From the NCBI RefSeq assembly GCF_001690685.1, contig NZ_LZGL01000015.1:1-64000 (forward strand): 64,000 nt of DNA, given 5' to 3'. The notes below the pieces were generated by a model. It saw only the letters and a list, made by a program, of their open reading frames with translations. It was not told the origin of the DNA and did no database searches. Shown here piece after piece: positions 52,280-62,114 of this stretch. The position numbers and the translations under genes were made by a program. This DNA comes from Gilliamella sp. wkB112 (GTDB lineage Bacteria > Pseudomonadota > Gammaproteobacteria > Enterobacterales > Orbaceae). Position 1 is the stretch's first letter. Each line of letters starts with the position of its first letter.

Positions 52280-54322
52280 ATGCCTAACTTTTCAGCTATA
52301 TTTGAACCGTATGTGATTAATAGAACTACTATCCGTAATAGAATTGTCATGCCTCCCATTGGTACAAATTTTGCTACACTAAACGGGGAAATGGTTGATG
52401 ATCATATTCAGTATTATGAACAACGGGCAAAAGGAGGAACAGGACTCATTATTCTTGAAAATGTCTGTATCGACTTTCCATATGGTACTAATGGCACAAC
52501 CCAACTTAGAATAGATAATGATCAATATATTCCCGGACTTTATAAATTCACAGAACGTATGCATAAACACGGTGCATCGGTTGCCGTACAGATTAATCAT
52601 GCTGGTGCATCAGCTTATCCTGGGCGTTTAAATGGCTTACAACCAATTTCATCATCGAATATACCTTCAAAAACTGGTGGTAATATTCCGAGAGCAGCTA
52701 CTGTTGAAGAACTACATGAAATCGTAAAACAATATGGACTTTCGGCTCATCGCGCTCAACGAGCTGGTTTTGATGCGATTGAGATTCATGCAGGTCACTC
52801 ATATTTATTAAGTCAATTTTTATCGCCTCTATATAACAATCGTACTGATGAGTTTGGTGGAAGTATTGAAAATAGAGCTCGTTTGATCCGTATGGTTATC
52901 GATGAAATTCGAGCTAAAGTTGGTCCATTTTTTCCAATTCTTTTACGTATAAGTGCAGTTGACTTTATTGATGGTGGTAATACCTTAGAAGATACATTAG
53001 AAACATTAGAATATCTTAATGATGGTGTTGATATTTTTGATGTATCTGCAGCACAAAATGATACCATTCAATTCCAAATCGATCAGATGAATATGCCTGA
53101 TGGATGGCGTTCATATATGGCAAAAGCGGTACGCGATAAATTCAAAAAACCAACAATTGCGTCTGGTAACTTCCGTGATCCAGCAATTATTGCGAAAACC
53201 ATCGAAGATGGGGTATCTGATTTTGTAGTTTTAGGAAGAGGATTAATTGCTGAACCTTATTGGGTTGAAAAAGTACAGAATAATGAACTTGATACACTCA
53301 GAAAATGTATTTCCTGTAATATTGGCTGCGCAGATCATCGAATTGCTCGTTCAAAACCAATCCGTTGTACTGTTAATCCTGATATTATTAGTTATGAAGA
53401 TTATAAACGTTATCATATATCAACACCACTTAATGTTGTAGTGATTGGTGGTGGGACATCAGGCCTTGAAGCAGCATGTACAGCAACAGAAGTAGGTTGT
53501 AATGTAACCCTGTTTGAAGAAAAATCGTTTCTTGGTGGATTATCAATGATGATTTCTCGCTTCCCATATAAAAAACGTATTGCTGATTTACCTAAATTTT
53601 TAATAAATCGAGCCAAAACCTTAAAAAATCTAACTATAAAATTAAATACTATAGCCACGCCCGAACTCATTGAAAGTCTAAAACCAGATTTAGTAGTAAA
53701 TGCTACTGGATCTAAACCATTACTACCACCAATAAAAGGCTTACAAAATCAGTTATCTGCTGTCAATAGAAAGGTTTTTTCTATTTTTGACATTATGGAA
53801 GACTTTGATCAGTTTACGGATATTCCAAACAAAAAAGTAGTTGTCATCGGTGGTGGAGCAGTTGGACTTGATGTTGTCGAATATTTTTCAGAAAACAAGG
53901 CTAAAGATGTTTCTATCGTAGAAATGAAACCCGCAATGGCTGAAGACTTAGATTATATAGGCCGCATATCAATGATGACTATGCTCAAAAACAATCATGT
54001 CAATGTTCATTTATCAACTACATTACTTGAAGTTGCTGATAACTATTTTTTAGTAAAAGATAAAGATGGTAATGAATTTGAGCTTGATTTTGACTATGGT
54101 TTTGTCTGCCTTGGTATGCAAGCTGAAAACACATTTAGTCAAGCATTTACTGAACATGCAAAACAACATAACTATATTTTTCATAAAATTGGTGATAGCA
54201 AACAAGCAAGAAAATTAATTGATGGTATGCGGGAAGGACGTGATGTCATTGCAATTATCCAGAAATTAGAAAGAATTAAAGCGAAAGACATTCGTGGGGT
54301 TGATATTAACAAACCTTTATAA
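52280..54322 (+). CDS. NADH:flavin oxidoreductase / ene-reductase with Fe-S cluster (FadH/BaiCD-like)
   Basis: A 680-residue three-cofactor enzyme like 2,4-dienoyl-CoA reductase, enoate reductase and bile-acid BaiCD. Residues 1-335 form the FMN-binding TIM barrel (RNRIVMPPIG at 19-28, VAVQINHAGA at 101-110, catalytic-region EIHAGHSYLLSQFLSP with Tyr174). Cys343, Cys346, Cys350 and Cys363 hold a 4Fe-4S cluster. The rest binds FAD (VVVIGGGTSGLEAA, 386-399) and NAD(P)H (VVVIGGGAVGLD). Start: AAGGAG (52268-52273) precedes ATG 52280; the frame upstream lacks support. Likely reduces an alpha,beta-unsaturated ring acid. It ends the cluster before the 54417 hairpin. Confidence 0.88.
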   Translation: MPNFSAIFEPYVINRTTIRNRIVMPPIGTNFATLNGEMVDDHIQYYEQRAKGGTGLIILENVCIDFPYGTNGTTQLRIDNDQYIPGLYKFTERMHKHGASVAVQINHAGASAYPGRLNGLQPISSSNIPSKTGGNIPRAATVEELHEIVKQYGLSAHRAQRAGFDAIEIHAGHSYLLSQFLSPLYNNRTDEFGGSIENRARLIRMVIDEIRAKVGPFFPILLRISAVDFIDGGNTLEDTLETLEYLNDGVDIFDVSAAQNDTIQFQIDQMNMPDGWRSYMAKAVRDKFKKPTIASGNFRDPAIIAKTIEDGVSDFVVLGRGLIAEPYWVEKVQNNELDTLRKCISCNIGCADHRIARSKPIRCTVNPDIISYEDYKRYHISTPLNVVVIGGGTSGLEAACTATEVGCNVTLFEEKSFLGGLSMMISRFPYKKRIADLPKFLINRAKTLKNLTIKLNTIATPELIESLKPDLVVNATGSKPLLPPIKGLQNQLSAVNRKVFSIFDIMEDFDQFTDIPNKKVVVIGGGAVGLDVVEYFSENKAKDVSIVEMKPAMAEDLDYIGRISMMTMLKNNHVNVHLSTTLLEVADNYFLVKDKDGNEFELDFDYGFVCLGMQAENTFSQAFTEHAKQHNYIFHKIGDSKQARKLIDGMREGRDVIAIIQKLERIKAKDIRGVDINKPL

Positions 54323-54416
54323 TACTCTTAAAACCAATAACAATATTTAAATTGAGTCATGTAAAGATGATAGAAATTTGCTAACAGTAAAATAATAACG
54401 AGTATATACTTAATTA

Positions 54417-54449
54417 AACTCTCTTTTTCGAGAATAGAAAAAGAGAGTT
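54417..54449 (+). terminator. hairpin after the ene-reductase gene
   Basis: A 13-bp perfect stem AACTCTCTTTTTC / GAAAAAGAGAGTT with a seven-base loop, 95 bases after the stop. No U-run; probably marks the cluster end. Confidence 0.55.
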
Positions 54450-54547
54450 GTTGAAATTAGGAACTAAAAGATTTTTTAGTTAGTTGATAAATTAGCAAGT
54501 TAATATCTATATTAGGTGATTAACAAAAATTAAAAGGTTTATTGGTT

Positions 54548-56974
54548 ATGTTTTCTTGGTGGGTTAAAGCCTATTTTTTTCTTATTCAAATCCCTGTTAA
54601 GCTTTTTATTAAAAGTAAACCTATCCCTACTGATCCAATAACCGAATTAGAACTTGATACTAATCGGCCAATTTTATATGTATTACCTTATAATTCTAAT
54701 ATAGACTTAATGGTCGTTCGTTCGCTGTGCTTACGTTACGATCTTCCCGATCCATTAGCAGGCATTAACATTAATGGTAAATTAGTACCTGGATTTATTT
54801 ATATTGATAAAGGACCGGGTATTTTTGCCTCTAAGCGCCAACAAAAAAAAGCAATAGAAATTTTAAGAGATTATATTTCAGCACATCAACAAAACCCACA
54901 ACTTGATATTCAACTATTGCCTGTCTCAGTAATGTTTGGACGTAGCCCAGACAAAGAAGGCAAGAAAAAACCATCATTACAAGTTTTAGGGGCCACATTT
55001 AAATTATATAAAATAATTGTATCCGGACGAGATTGTTATACTCATTTTTCTCGTACAGTATCTTTCAAAAATATTAATGTGGATAATCAGCAGGATTTAT
55101 CGGTTTTAGCACATAAATTAGCTCGTGTTGCACGCATTCATTTTACTAAACAACGAACAGCATCTATTGGACCTAGACTCCCTGATCGTCAAGCGATGTT
55201 AAATAAATTATTAAATAATATTGGACTTGCCAAAGCAATACAGGAAGAAGCTAAAAGTAAAGATATTTCGCAAGAAAAAGCTAAGAAAAATGCCTTAGCT
55301 ATGCTCAACGAAATTGCCGCTAATTTTTCGTTTCGCATGTTAAGAATAACCGATTTTGTATTAACTTGGGCATGGCACCGACTGTATCAAGGACTAAAAA
55401 TAACCAATACCGAACCAGTAAGAGAGTTAGCTCAAAATGGACATGAGATTGTGTATGTACCTTGCCATCGTAGTCATATGGATTATCTATTATTATCTTA
55501 TGTGCTTTATCGACAAGGTCTGGTCCCCCCTCATATTGCCGCAGGTATTAATTTAAATTTTTGGCCTGCCGGACCTATATTTAGGCGTTTAGGTGCGTTT
55601 TTCATTCGTCGTTCATTTAAAGGTAACAAACTTTATACGTCTGTATTTCGTGAATACTTGGCTGAATTATTTATTCGCGGTTATGCTGTAGAATACTTTA
55701 TTGAAGGTGGCCGATCACGAACAGGAAGACTACTCGACCCCAAAACCGGCATGCTCATGATGACTATTCAAACATTATTACGCGGTGATCCTCGTCCAAT
55801 TACGGTGGTACCTGTTTATATTGGCTATGAACATGTTTTGGAAGTAGCTACTTATGCTAATGAGCTACGTGGTGCCAAAAAAGAAAAAGAGAACTTATGG
55901 CGTACAGTTAACGCATTTTTTAAATTGAAGAAATTAGGTTTTGGTTATGTTAATTTTGGACAACCAATTCAGTTAAATCAATTTTTAACTAATCACATTC
56001 CCGACTGGCGTGAAGCTATTGATCCTACAGGTACTCAACGTCCTAATTGGTTGACTCCGACAACGAACCTTTTAGCGACGGAGATTATGGAAAGAATTAA
56101 CGCTTCATCAGCCATTAATGCCATGAATTTATGTTGCTCTATTTTACTTGCGGCAGATCAACGTGCGCTAACTAAAGTTAGATTACTAGAAAATATTAAT
56201 TATTTATTGAATTTATTAAAAAATATTCCTTATTCTAATTCAATTACCATACCTGATGAAACTGCGGAACAACTTTTTGAGCATGCTAAAGAGATGGGGA
56301 AATTTGTAATAACTACTGATGAAGTGGGTGAAATAGTTGGTTTAACTACCGACCAAGCGGTATTAATGACTTATTATCGCAACAATATTCAACACTTACT
56401 TATCATTCCTGCCATAGTGGCAAGAATAATAATCAAACATAATAGAATTTCATTAGATGAAGTTATACATCAAGTAAAACTGCTTTATCCATTAATCAAA
56501 TCAGAATTATTTCTTTATCAAAACGAAGAACAACTAACCACTTATGTACAGCAAATTATACATAGTTATGCAGAGTTAAATTTGATTAACTATTCACCTG
56601 ATAAATTAGTGCTCAATTATTTAAAAATGTCGGGAATGCAACTAATCGCATCCTCATCGAGAGATACTTTACAGCGTTACGCGATTGCATTTTCATTATT
56701 ACAAAAAGATCCAACAATTAGTAGATCATCTCTTGAAAAAGAAGCTCGTTTAATTGCTGAGCGATTATCAGTGCTACATGGAATTAATGCCCCAGAATTC
56801 TTTGATAAAGGCGTATTTTCAATCCTAGTTTCATCTTTAAGAGAACAGGGATATTTAGATGATAAAGATGGCGCTAACCTTCAAAAAATTGACAAAATGA
56901 ATGACATACTTAAACCACTTATCACTGCGCGTGTAATGCAAACAATCGACGAAATCAATCCATTAATTAAATAA
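54548..56974 (+). CDS. plsB: glycerol-3-phosphate 1-O-acyltransferase
   Basis: Inner-membrane enzyme adding the first acyl chain to glycerol 3-phosphate in phospholipid synthesis. It is 808 residues (E. coli 807). Block I HRSHMD (His307, Asp312), block II GAFFIRR, block III FIEGGRSRTGR and block IV VVPVYIGYEH are intact. The N-terminal YVLPYNSNIDLMV and the C-terminal FLINAPEFFDK-type LHGINAPEFFDK are also E. coli-like. Start: ATG 54548 is preferred over TTG 54542; AAGG lies 10 bases upstream. Alone here; the E. coli partner lexA is absent. Confidence 0.97.
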   Translation: MFSWWVKAYFFLIQIPVKLFIKSKPIPTDPITELELDTNRPILYVLPYNSNIDLMVVRSLCLRYDLPDPLAGININGKLVPGFIYIDKGPGIFASKRQQKKAIEILRDYISAHQQNPQLDIQLLPVSVMFGRSPDKEGKKKPSLQVLGATFKLYKIIVSGRDCYTHFSRTVSFKNINVDNQQDLSVLAHKLARVARIHFTKQRTASIGPRLPDRQAMLNKLLNNIGLAKAIQEEAKSKDISQEKAKKNALAMLNEIAANFSFRMLRITDFVLTWAWHRLYQGLKITNTEPVRELAQNGHEIVYVPCHRSHMDYLLLSYVLYRQGLVPPHIAAGINLNFWPAGPIFRRLGAFFIRRSFKGNKLYTSVFREYLAELFIRGYAVEYFIEGGRSRTGRLLDPKTGMLMMTIQTLLRGDPRPITVVPVYIGYEHVLEVATYANELRGAKKEKENLWRTVNAFFKLKKLGFGYVNFGQPIQLNQFLTNHIPDWREAIDPTGTQRPNWLTPTTNLLATEIMERINASSAINAMNLCCSILLAADQRALTKVRLLENINYLLNLLKNIPYSNSITIPDETAEQLFEHAKEMGKFVITTDEVGEIVGLTTDQAVLMTYYRNNIQHLLIIPAIVARIIIKHNRISLDEVIHQVKLLYPLIKSELFLYQNEEQLTTYVQQIIHSYAELNLINYSPDKLVLNYLKMSGMQLIASSSRDTLQRYAIAFSLLQKDPTISRSSLEKEARLIAERLSVLHGINAPEFFDKGVFSILVSSLREQGYLDDKDGANLQKIDKMNDILKPLITARVMQTIDEINPLIK

Positions 56975-56986
56975 TTGCTAGCTTGA

Positions 56987-57012
56987 CCTTGTCTATTAAA
57001 CCATAGACAAGG
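56987..57012 (+). terminator. terminator of plsB
   Basis: A 10-bp perfect stem CCTTGTCTAT / ATAGACAAGG with a six-base loop, 12 bases after the plsB stop, followed by CATCTAATTTT. Separates plsB from the formate dehydrogenase operon. Confidence 0.7.
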
Positions 57013-57114
57013 CATCTAATTTTATTAAACAATTTGCTACTTCTTAAAATCTTGTTATCAGAATTATTTTTATATTAGAAGTTAATTTAGAGAAATAAAA
57101 TAGCTTACTTATTT

Positions 57115-57128
57115 TTGATATTTATCAA
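57115..57128 (+). promoter_or_regulatory. FNR box upstream of the formate dehydrogenase operon
   Basis: TTGAT-ATTT-ATCAA is an exact match to the FNR consensus TTGAT-N4-ATCAA, 130 bases before fdoG. FNR activates anaerobic respiration genes when oxygen is lacking. A clear -10 is not obvious; TTTAAT at 57167-57172 would put the box near -57. The fnr gene is outside this window. Confidence 0.8.
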
Positions 57129-57257
57129 ACTTTAGGTATTTACATCTTTTTTTCCCTTTATTTCCATTTAATAAACGATTATTATTGTGAGTAAATAAGG
57201 ATCTATACAAATTATAAAATAATAAGTAATGTAATGTCAGCTTTCTAAGGAGTTCAT

Positions 57258-60200
57258 ATGCTACTTAACCGTAGACAGTTCTTTAAGATCTGTGCTGGTG
57301 GTATGGCAGGAACAACTGTAGCCACACTTGGGCTTGCTCCCAATGTTGCGCTTGCACAAACTCGCCAATATAAATTGTTAAAATCAAAAGAAACTCGTAA
57401 TAACTGCACCTATTGCTCTGTAGGTTGTGGAATGCTTCTTTATAGCCGCGGAGATGGCGCCAAAAATGCTGAATCTTCTATTTTCCATATTGAAGGTGAT
57501 CCTGACCATCCCGTCAGCCGTGGTTCTCTTTGCCCTAAAGGTGCTGGCGTTCTAGATTATATCAAAAGTGAAAACCGCGTTAGGTACCCACAATACCGAG
57601 CCCCTGGTTCAGATAAATGGCAACGTATTAGTTGGGAAGAAGCAATTGATCGCATAGCTAGGTTAATGAAAGCTGACCGTGATAAAAATTTTGTTGAGAA
57701 AAATGAAAAAGGTACTACAGTTAATCGTTGGACTACAACTGGGTGGCTGGTTACTTCTGCTGCCAGTAATGAAACGGGTTGGTTAGCATTTAAAGTTGCA
57801 CGTTCTTTAGGGATGTTAAGTCTAGAAACCCAAGCAAGGGTCTGTCATGGACCATCGGTATCGAGCTTAGCGGCAACTTATGGTCGTGGCGCCATGACCA
57901 ACAACTGGAACGATATTAAAAATGCCAATGTGGTTATAGTTATGGGCGGTAATGCGGCTGAAGCGCATCCGGTTGGTTTTAAATGGGCTATAGAAGCTAA
58001 AATAACCAATGGAGCTGAGCTAATTGCCATAGACCCGCGCTTTCATCGTACCGCGTCAGTTGCTGATCATTATGTGCCAATTCGTTCTGGATCTGATATT
58101 GCATTTCTTCTGGGTGTTATCAATTACCTTATTACACATAATGAAGTTAATTTTGAATATTTAGTCACCCATAGTAATGCAAGCTTAATTGTACGAGATG
58201 ACTTTAATTTTGATGTTAGTAGCGGACTATTTAGTGGCTATAATGCCAATAATCGTCAATATGATCAAACCAGCTGGGCCTATCAAACAGATGATAATGG
58301 TTACGCGCTACGTGATAAGACACTTAATCATCCTCGATGTGTTTGGAACTTGCTGAAACAACATGTGAGTCGTTATACACCAGAAATGGTAAATAAAGTC
58401 ACCGGCAGTCCTATTGAAAGTTTCGTACATGTTTGTCGCTCGCTGGCTAGTACTAAAACTAATGACCGTGCTGCTACTTTTTTATATGCATTAGGTTGGA
58501 CACAGCATACTTACGGTACGCAGATCATTCGTACCGCAGCGATGATTCAATTAATACTTGGCAATATTGGCGTAATGGGTGGTGGCATTAATGCACTGCG
58601 TGGGCATTCAAACATTCAAGGTTTAACAGATGTAGGGTTATTGTCCAATCGCTTACCCGCATATCTCGAATTGCCTAAAGACTCGCAAGTTTCACTGGAA
58701 CAATATTTAGCGGAAAAAACACCTAAACCACTCGGACCGACCGAAGTTAATTTTTGGGGAAATTACCCAAAATTCTTTGTTAGTTTTATGAAATCCATGT
58801 TTGGTGATAACGCTACTAAAGATAATGATTGGGGATTCGATTGGTTACCAAAATGGGATAAAACCTATGATGTCTTAAGATTCAGTAAAATGATGCGTGA
58901 TGGTCAAGCCAATGGCTTTATTTGTCAAGGTTTCAACCCTCTAGCCGCGCTTCCCGATAAAAATAGTATCCGTGAAGGCTTATCCAATTTAAAATTCTTA
59001 GTTAACATCGATCCTATGCCAACAGAGACTGCTGAGTTTTGGAAAAATCATGGTGAATCAAATGATGTTGATCCTAGCAAAATTCAAACTGAAGTATTCC
59101 GGCTCCCAGCTAACTGTTTTGCTGAAGAAAATGGCACCATTGTTAACTCTTCTCGTTGGTTACAATGGCACTGGGCGGCTGCCAGGCCTCCATATGATAC
59201 CTTATACGATCCAGAAATCATCGCACGTATCTTTCTAAGAATCAAACAACTATATGCTGAAGAAGGCGGTGCTTATCATGAACCGATAAACAGTTTAGTT
59301 TGGGATTATCAAGATCCCGAAGGACCGGCAGCTGAAGAACTTGCTAAAGATTATAATGGTAAAGCACTCGCTGATCTTACTGATGCAAACGGTAATGTTA
59401 TTCTCAAAAAAGGTCAGCAACTTAGTGGTTTTTCACAACTTAAAGCTGATGGTACCACTTCATCGGGTATTTGGATATTCTGTGGTTCTTGGACAGAACA
59501 AGGTAACCAAATGGCCAGACGCGATCCAAGTGATCCTTCAGGTAAAGGAGTGCATAGTGGCTGGGCATGGGCTTGGCCAATGAATCGGCGTGTACTTTAT
59601 AATCGTGCTTCTGCTGATGAAAATGGCAAACCATGGGATCCTAACCGAGTATTAATTAAATGGAACGGTGCAAGTTGGGATGGTAATGATGTTGCTGATT
59701 TTACTGCAACTTTACCACCAAGTTCGGGAGCAGGTGCGTTTATTATGAATAACGATGGTTTAGGTGGTTTATTCTGTTTAAACCGTTTAGTTGATGGTCC
59801 ATTCCCTGAACATTATGAACCATTTGAGACACCTATTTCCAATAATCCACTGCATCCAAAACAGGTTAATAGCCCTGTAGCTAGAGCCTTTAAAGAAGAT
59901 TTAGCTCGTTTAGGTAATGCCAATGAATTCCCTTATGTTGGCACAACTTATAGTATTACCGAACATTTCCATTTCTGGACTCAGCATGCAAGACTCGCTT
60001 CAATAACTCAGCCAGAACAATTTATTGAATTAAGTGAAAATCTGGCTAAGAAAAAAGGCATTAAATTAGGCGATACAGTAAAAGTAACCTCGTATCGGGG
60101 TTATATTAAGGCCAAAGCTGTTGTGACTAAACGGCTTCCAACTTTAACTGTTGATGGTAAAGAGATTGAAACCATTGGAATTCCTATTGTCTGGGGATTT

Positions 60201-60326
60201 ACTGGGCAAACTAAGAAAGGTTTCTTGGTGAATGAATTAACACCACATTTAGGTGATGCTAATTCTCAAACACCTGAATATAAATCATTCTTAGTTAATA
60301 TCGAAAAAGTTACCGTTGCGGCATAA
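57258..60326 (+). CDS. fdoG: formate dehydrogenase major (catalytic) subunit, cysteine form
   Basis: Molybdenum bis-MGD enzyme oxidising formate in the periplasm and feeding electrons to quinone. It is 1022 residues (E. coli FdoG/FdnG 1016). N-terminal Tat signal RRQFFKICAGGMAGTT, 4Fe-4S site CTYCSVGC plus GSLCPKG, and the active site QARVCHGPSVSSLA. Position 196 is Cys (TGT at 57843-57845) where E. coli uses selenocysteine, so no UGA readthrough is needed. AAGGAG precedes the start. It heads fdoGHI-fdhE. It could equally be named fdnG; the FNR box resembles fdn control and the adjacent fdhE resembles fdo. Confidence 0.95.
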   Translation: MLLNRRQFFKICAGGMAGTTVATLGLAPNVALAQTRQYKLLKSKETRNNCTYCSVGCGMLLYSRGDGAKNAESSIFHIEGDPDHPVSRGSLCPKGAGVLDYIKSENRVRYPQYRAPGSDKWQRISWEEAIDRIARLMKADRDKNFVEKNEKGTTVNRWTTTGWLVTSAASNETGWLAFKVARSLGMLSLETQARVCHGPSVSSLAATYGRGAMTNNWNDIKNANVVIVMGGNAAEAHPVGFKWAIEAKITNGAELIAIDPRFHRTASVADHYVPIRSGSDIAFLLGVINYLITHNEVNFEYLVTHSNASLIVRDDFNFDVSSGLFSGYNANNRQYDQTSWAYQTDDNGYALRDKTLNHPRCVWNLLKQHVSRYTPEMVNKVTGSPIESFVHVCRSLASTKTNDRAATFLYALGWTQHTYGTQIIRTAAMIQLILGNIGVMGGGINALRGHSNIQGLTDVGLLSNRLPAYLELPKDSQVSLEQYLAEKTPKPLGPTEVNFWGNYPKFFVSFMKSMFGDNATKDNDWGFDWLPKWDKTYDVLRFSKMMRDGQANGFICQGFNPLAALPDKNSIREGLSNLKFLVNIDPMPTETAEFWKNHGESNDVDPSKIQTEVFRLPANCFAEENGTIVNSSRWLQWHWAAARPPYDTLYDPEIIARIFLRIKQLYAEEGGAYHEPINSLVWDYQDPEGPAAEELAKDYNGKALADLTDANGNVILKKGQQLSGFSQLKADGTTSSGIWIFCGSWTEQGNQMARRDPSDPSGKGVHSGWAWAWPMNRRVLYNRASADENGKPWDPNRVLIKWNGASWDGNDVADFTATLPPSSGAGAFIMNNDGLGGLFCLNRLVDGPFPEHYEPFETPISNNPLHPKQVNSPVARAFKEDLARLGNANEFPYVGTTYSITEHFHFWTQHARLASITQPEQFIELSENLAKKKGIKLGDTVKVTSYRGYIKAKAVVTKRLPTLTVDGKEIETIGIPIVWGFTGQTKKGFLVNELTPHLGDANSQTPEYKSFLVNIEKVTVAA

Positions 60327-60343
60327 GAATAGGAGGCTAAATT

Positions 60344-61318
60344 ATGTCATTACAAACTCAAGATATCATTCGCCGTTCAGCAACGAATTCGTTAACGCCA
60401 GCTCCGCATGTACGAGATTATCAACAAGAAGTCGCTAAATTAATTGATGTCACCACCTGTATAGGTTGTAAAGCGTGTCAAGTTGCCTGTAGTGAATGGA
60501 ACGATCTTCGTGCAGAAATCGGTCATACTGTAGGTGTCTATGATAATCCTGCTGATTTAGAACCCAAAGCTTGGACCGTGATGCGTTATTCAGAAGTCGA
60601 AGTGAATGGTAAATTTGAATGGCTCATTCGCAAAGATGGCTGTATGCACTGTGCCGATCCAGGCTGCTTAAAAGCATGTCCATCTGAGGGCGCTATCATT
60701 CAATACGCTAATGGTATTGTCGATTTCCAATCTGAGCATTGCATCGGTTGTGGTTACTGTATTGCCGGTTGTCCATTTAATATCCCTCGTGTAAGCAAAG
60801 AAGATAATCACTCCTACAAATGTACCTTATGTGTTGATCGTGTATCTGTCGGCCAAGAACCTGCCTGTGTAAAAACGTGCCCAACTGGCGCAATTCATTT
60901 TGGTACTAAGCAAGATATGATTAGGCACGCCGAACACCGAATTGTAGATTTAAAAAAACGTGGTTTTGAGCATGCTGGACTTTATAATCCTGAGGGTGTT
61001 GGCGGAACACATGTCATGTATGTACTGCATCATGCAGATCAACCTGAACTCTATCACGGCTTACCAAAAGATCCACATATTAGCGAAATAGTTAAATTCT
61101 GGAAAGGCGCTTGGAAGCCACTTTCTGCTGCAACGTTTGTTGCCACATTTGCAGGTTTACTGTTCCACTATATGGGAGTCGGAGCAATTGAAGTCGATGA
61201 AGAAGATATAGAAAATGAACAAGAAGCTGATAGGAAAGCGCGAAAACGATTAGGTTTACCTATTTTCAGTGGCAAAAATAGTACCTGCTCATCGCAACAG
61301 GAGAACCGTCATGAATAA
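60344..61318 (+). CDS. fdoH: formate dehydrogenase iron-sulfur subunit
   Basis: Electron-transfer subunit carrying four 4Fe-4S clusters from FdoG to cytochrome b. It is 324 residues (E. coli FdoH 300). Cysteine groups [37 protein letters not shown] and CTLCVDR with [10 protein letters not shown] give the ferredoxin-like pattern. A single C-terminal membrane helix ([19 protein letters not shown]) anchors it, and a longer acidic tail follows than in E. coli. It starts 17 bases after fdoG with AGGAGG, and its stop overlaps fdoI. Confidence 0.95.
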   Translation: MSLQTQDIIRRSATNSLTPAPHVRDYQQEVAKLIDVTTCIGCKACQVACSEWNDLRAEIGHTVGVYDNPADLEPKAWTVMRYSEVEVNGKFEWLIRKDGCMHCADPGCLKACPSEGAIIQYANGIVDFQSEHCIGCGYCIAGCPFNIPRVSKEDNHSYKCTLCVDRVSVGQEPACVKTCPTGAIHFGTKQDMIRHAEHRIVDLKKRGFEHAGLYNPEGVGGTHVMYVLHHADQPELYHGLPKDPHISEIVKFWKGAWKPLSAATFVATFAGLLFHYMGVGAIEVDEEDIENEQEADRKARKRLGLPIFSGKNSTCSSQQENRHE

Positions 61319-62003
61319 GAAAAACATGATTTTAAGAACACCACTTATAGTTCGTTTCTGTCATTGGTGTATGGTTTGCCTGTTTATACTAACTGCGCTC
61401 TCTGGTTTATCTTTATTTTTTCCTTCTATTAAACTATTTGGGTTAGTGTTAGGTACACCACAATTAGTTAGGGTTTTACATCCAATTATTGGTTGTATTG
61501 TATTTGTCATGTTGATGTTTATGTTTTTAAAACTCGCGCATCATAACATTCCTAATAAAGATGATCTCTTGTGGATCAAGAACTTTAAAAAAGTGATTAT
61601 GGGTAAAGAAGAAGGTATTCCCATTGGTAAATACAACGTTGGGCAGAAGTTTTTATTCTGGTTCATTATGGGATTAATCTCGGTATTATTTGTTACAGGT
61701 ATGATAATGTGGCGCAGGTATGTTTCAGATTATTTCCCTGTTCAGGTGGTTAGAATTGCTATATTCTTTCATTCGTTAGCTGCTATTGGATTGATTTTAC
61801 TTGCTATTGGTCATGCTTATATGGCTATTTGGGTTAAAGGCTCAATTAAAGGTATGATTACTGGTTATGTTTCTCGTGCATGGGCGCGTAAAAACCACTC
61901 GTCCTGGTATGAACAAGAAATGAAACGAGTTTATCAAAAAGAATTAAACGCTAATGAAAAAACTAAATCACAGTCACCAGAAATAGAGCACAAACCAGCT
62001 TAA
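61311..62003 (+). CDS. fdoI: formate dehydrogenase cytochrome b556 subunit
   Basis: Membrane subunit with two b hemes that passes electrons to menaquinone or ubiquinone. It is 230 residues (E. coli FdoI 211). Four membrane helices, with heme-ligand candidates His in [23 protein letters not shown] and IGHAYMAIW. Start: the frame extends to 61269, but ATG 61311 has AGGAG at the right distance and overlaps the fdoH stop by eight bases, indicating translational coupling. Tail of about 20 charged residues. Followed by the 62031 terminator. Confidence 0.94.
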   Translation: MNKKNMILRTPLIVRFCHWCMVCLFILTALSGLSLFFPSIKLFGLVLGTPQLVRVLHPIIGCIVFVMLMFMFLKLAHHNIPNKDDLLWIKNFKKVIMGKEEGIPIGKYNVGQKFLFWFIMGLISVLFVTGMIMWRRYVSDYFPVQVVRIAIFFHSLAAIGLILLAIGHAYMAIWVKGSIKGMITGYVSRAWARKNHSSWYEQEMKRVYQKELNANEKTKSQSPEIEHKPA

Positions 62004-62030
62004 TAGCACAAACTGTACATCTTAAATAAT

Positions 62031-62066
62031 TAATTCCGCTGTCAGCCCTCGGCGGAATTAATTTTT
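62031..62066 (+). terminator. terminator or attenuator between fdoI and fdhE
   Basis: Stem TAATTCCGC / GCGGAATTA with a 12-base loop, followed by ATTTTTG, 28 bases past fdoI. Its right arm (CTCGGCGGAA) is the same as that of the hairpin at 41264. It may reduce the amount of message reaching fdhE. Confidence 0.7.
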
Positions 62067-62114
62067 GATAGATGGTCAAGCTTTGGATAAAATAATTAAT
62101 AATGGCAATTTAAA

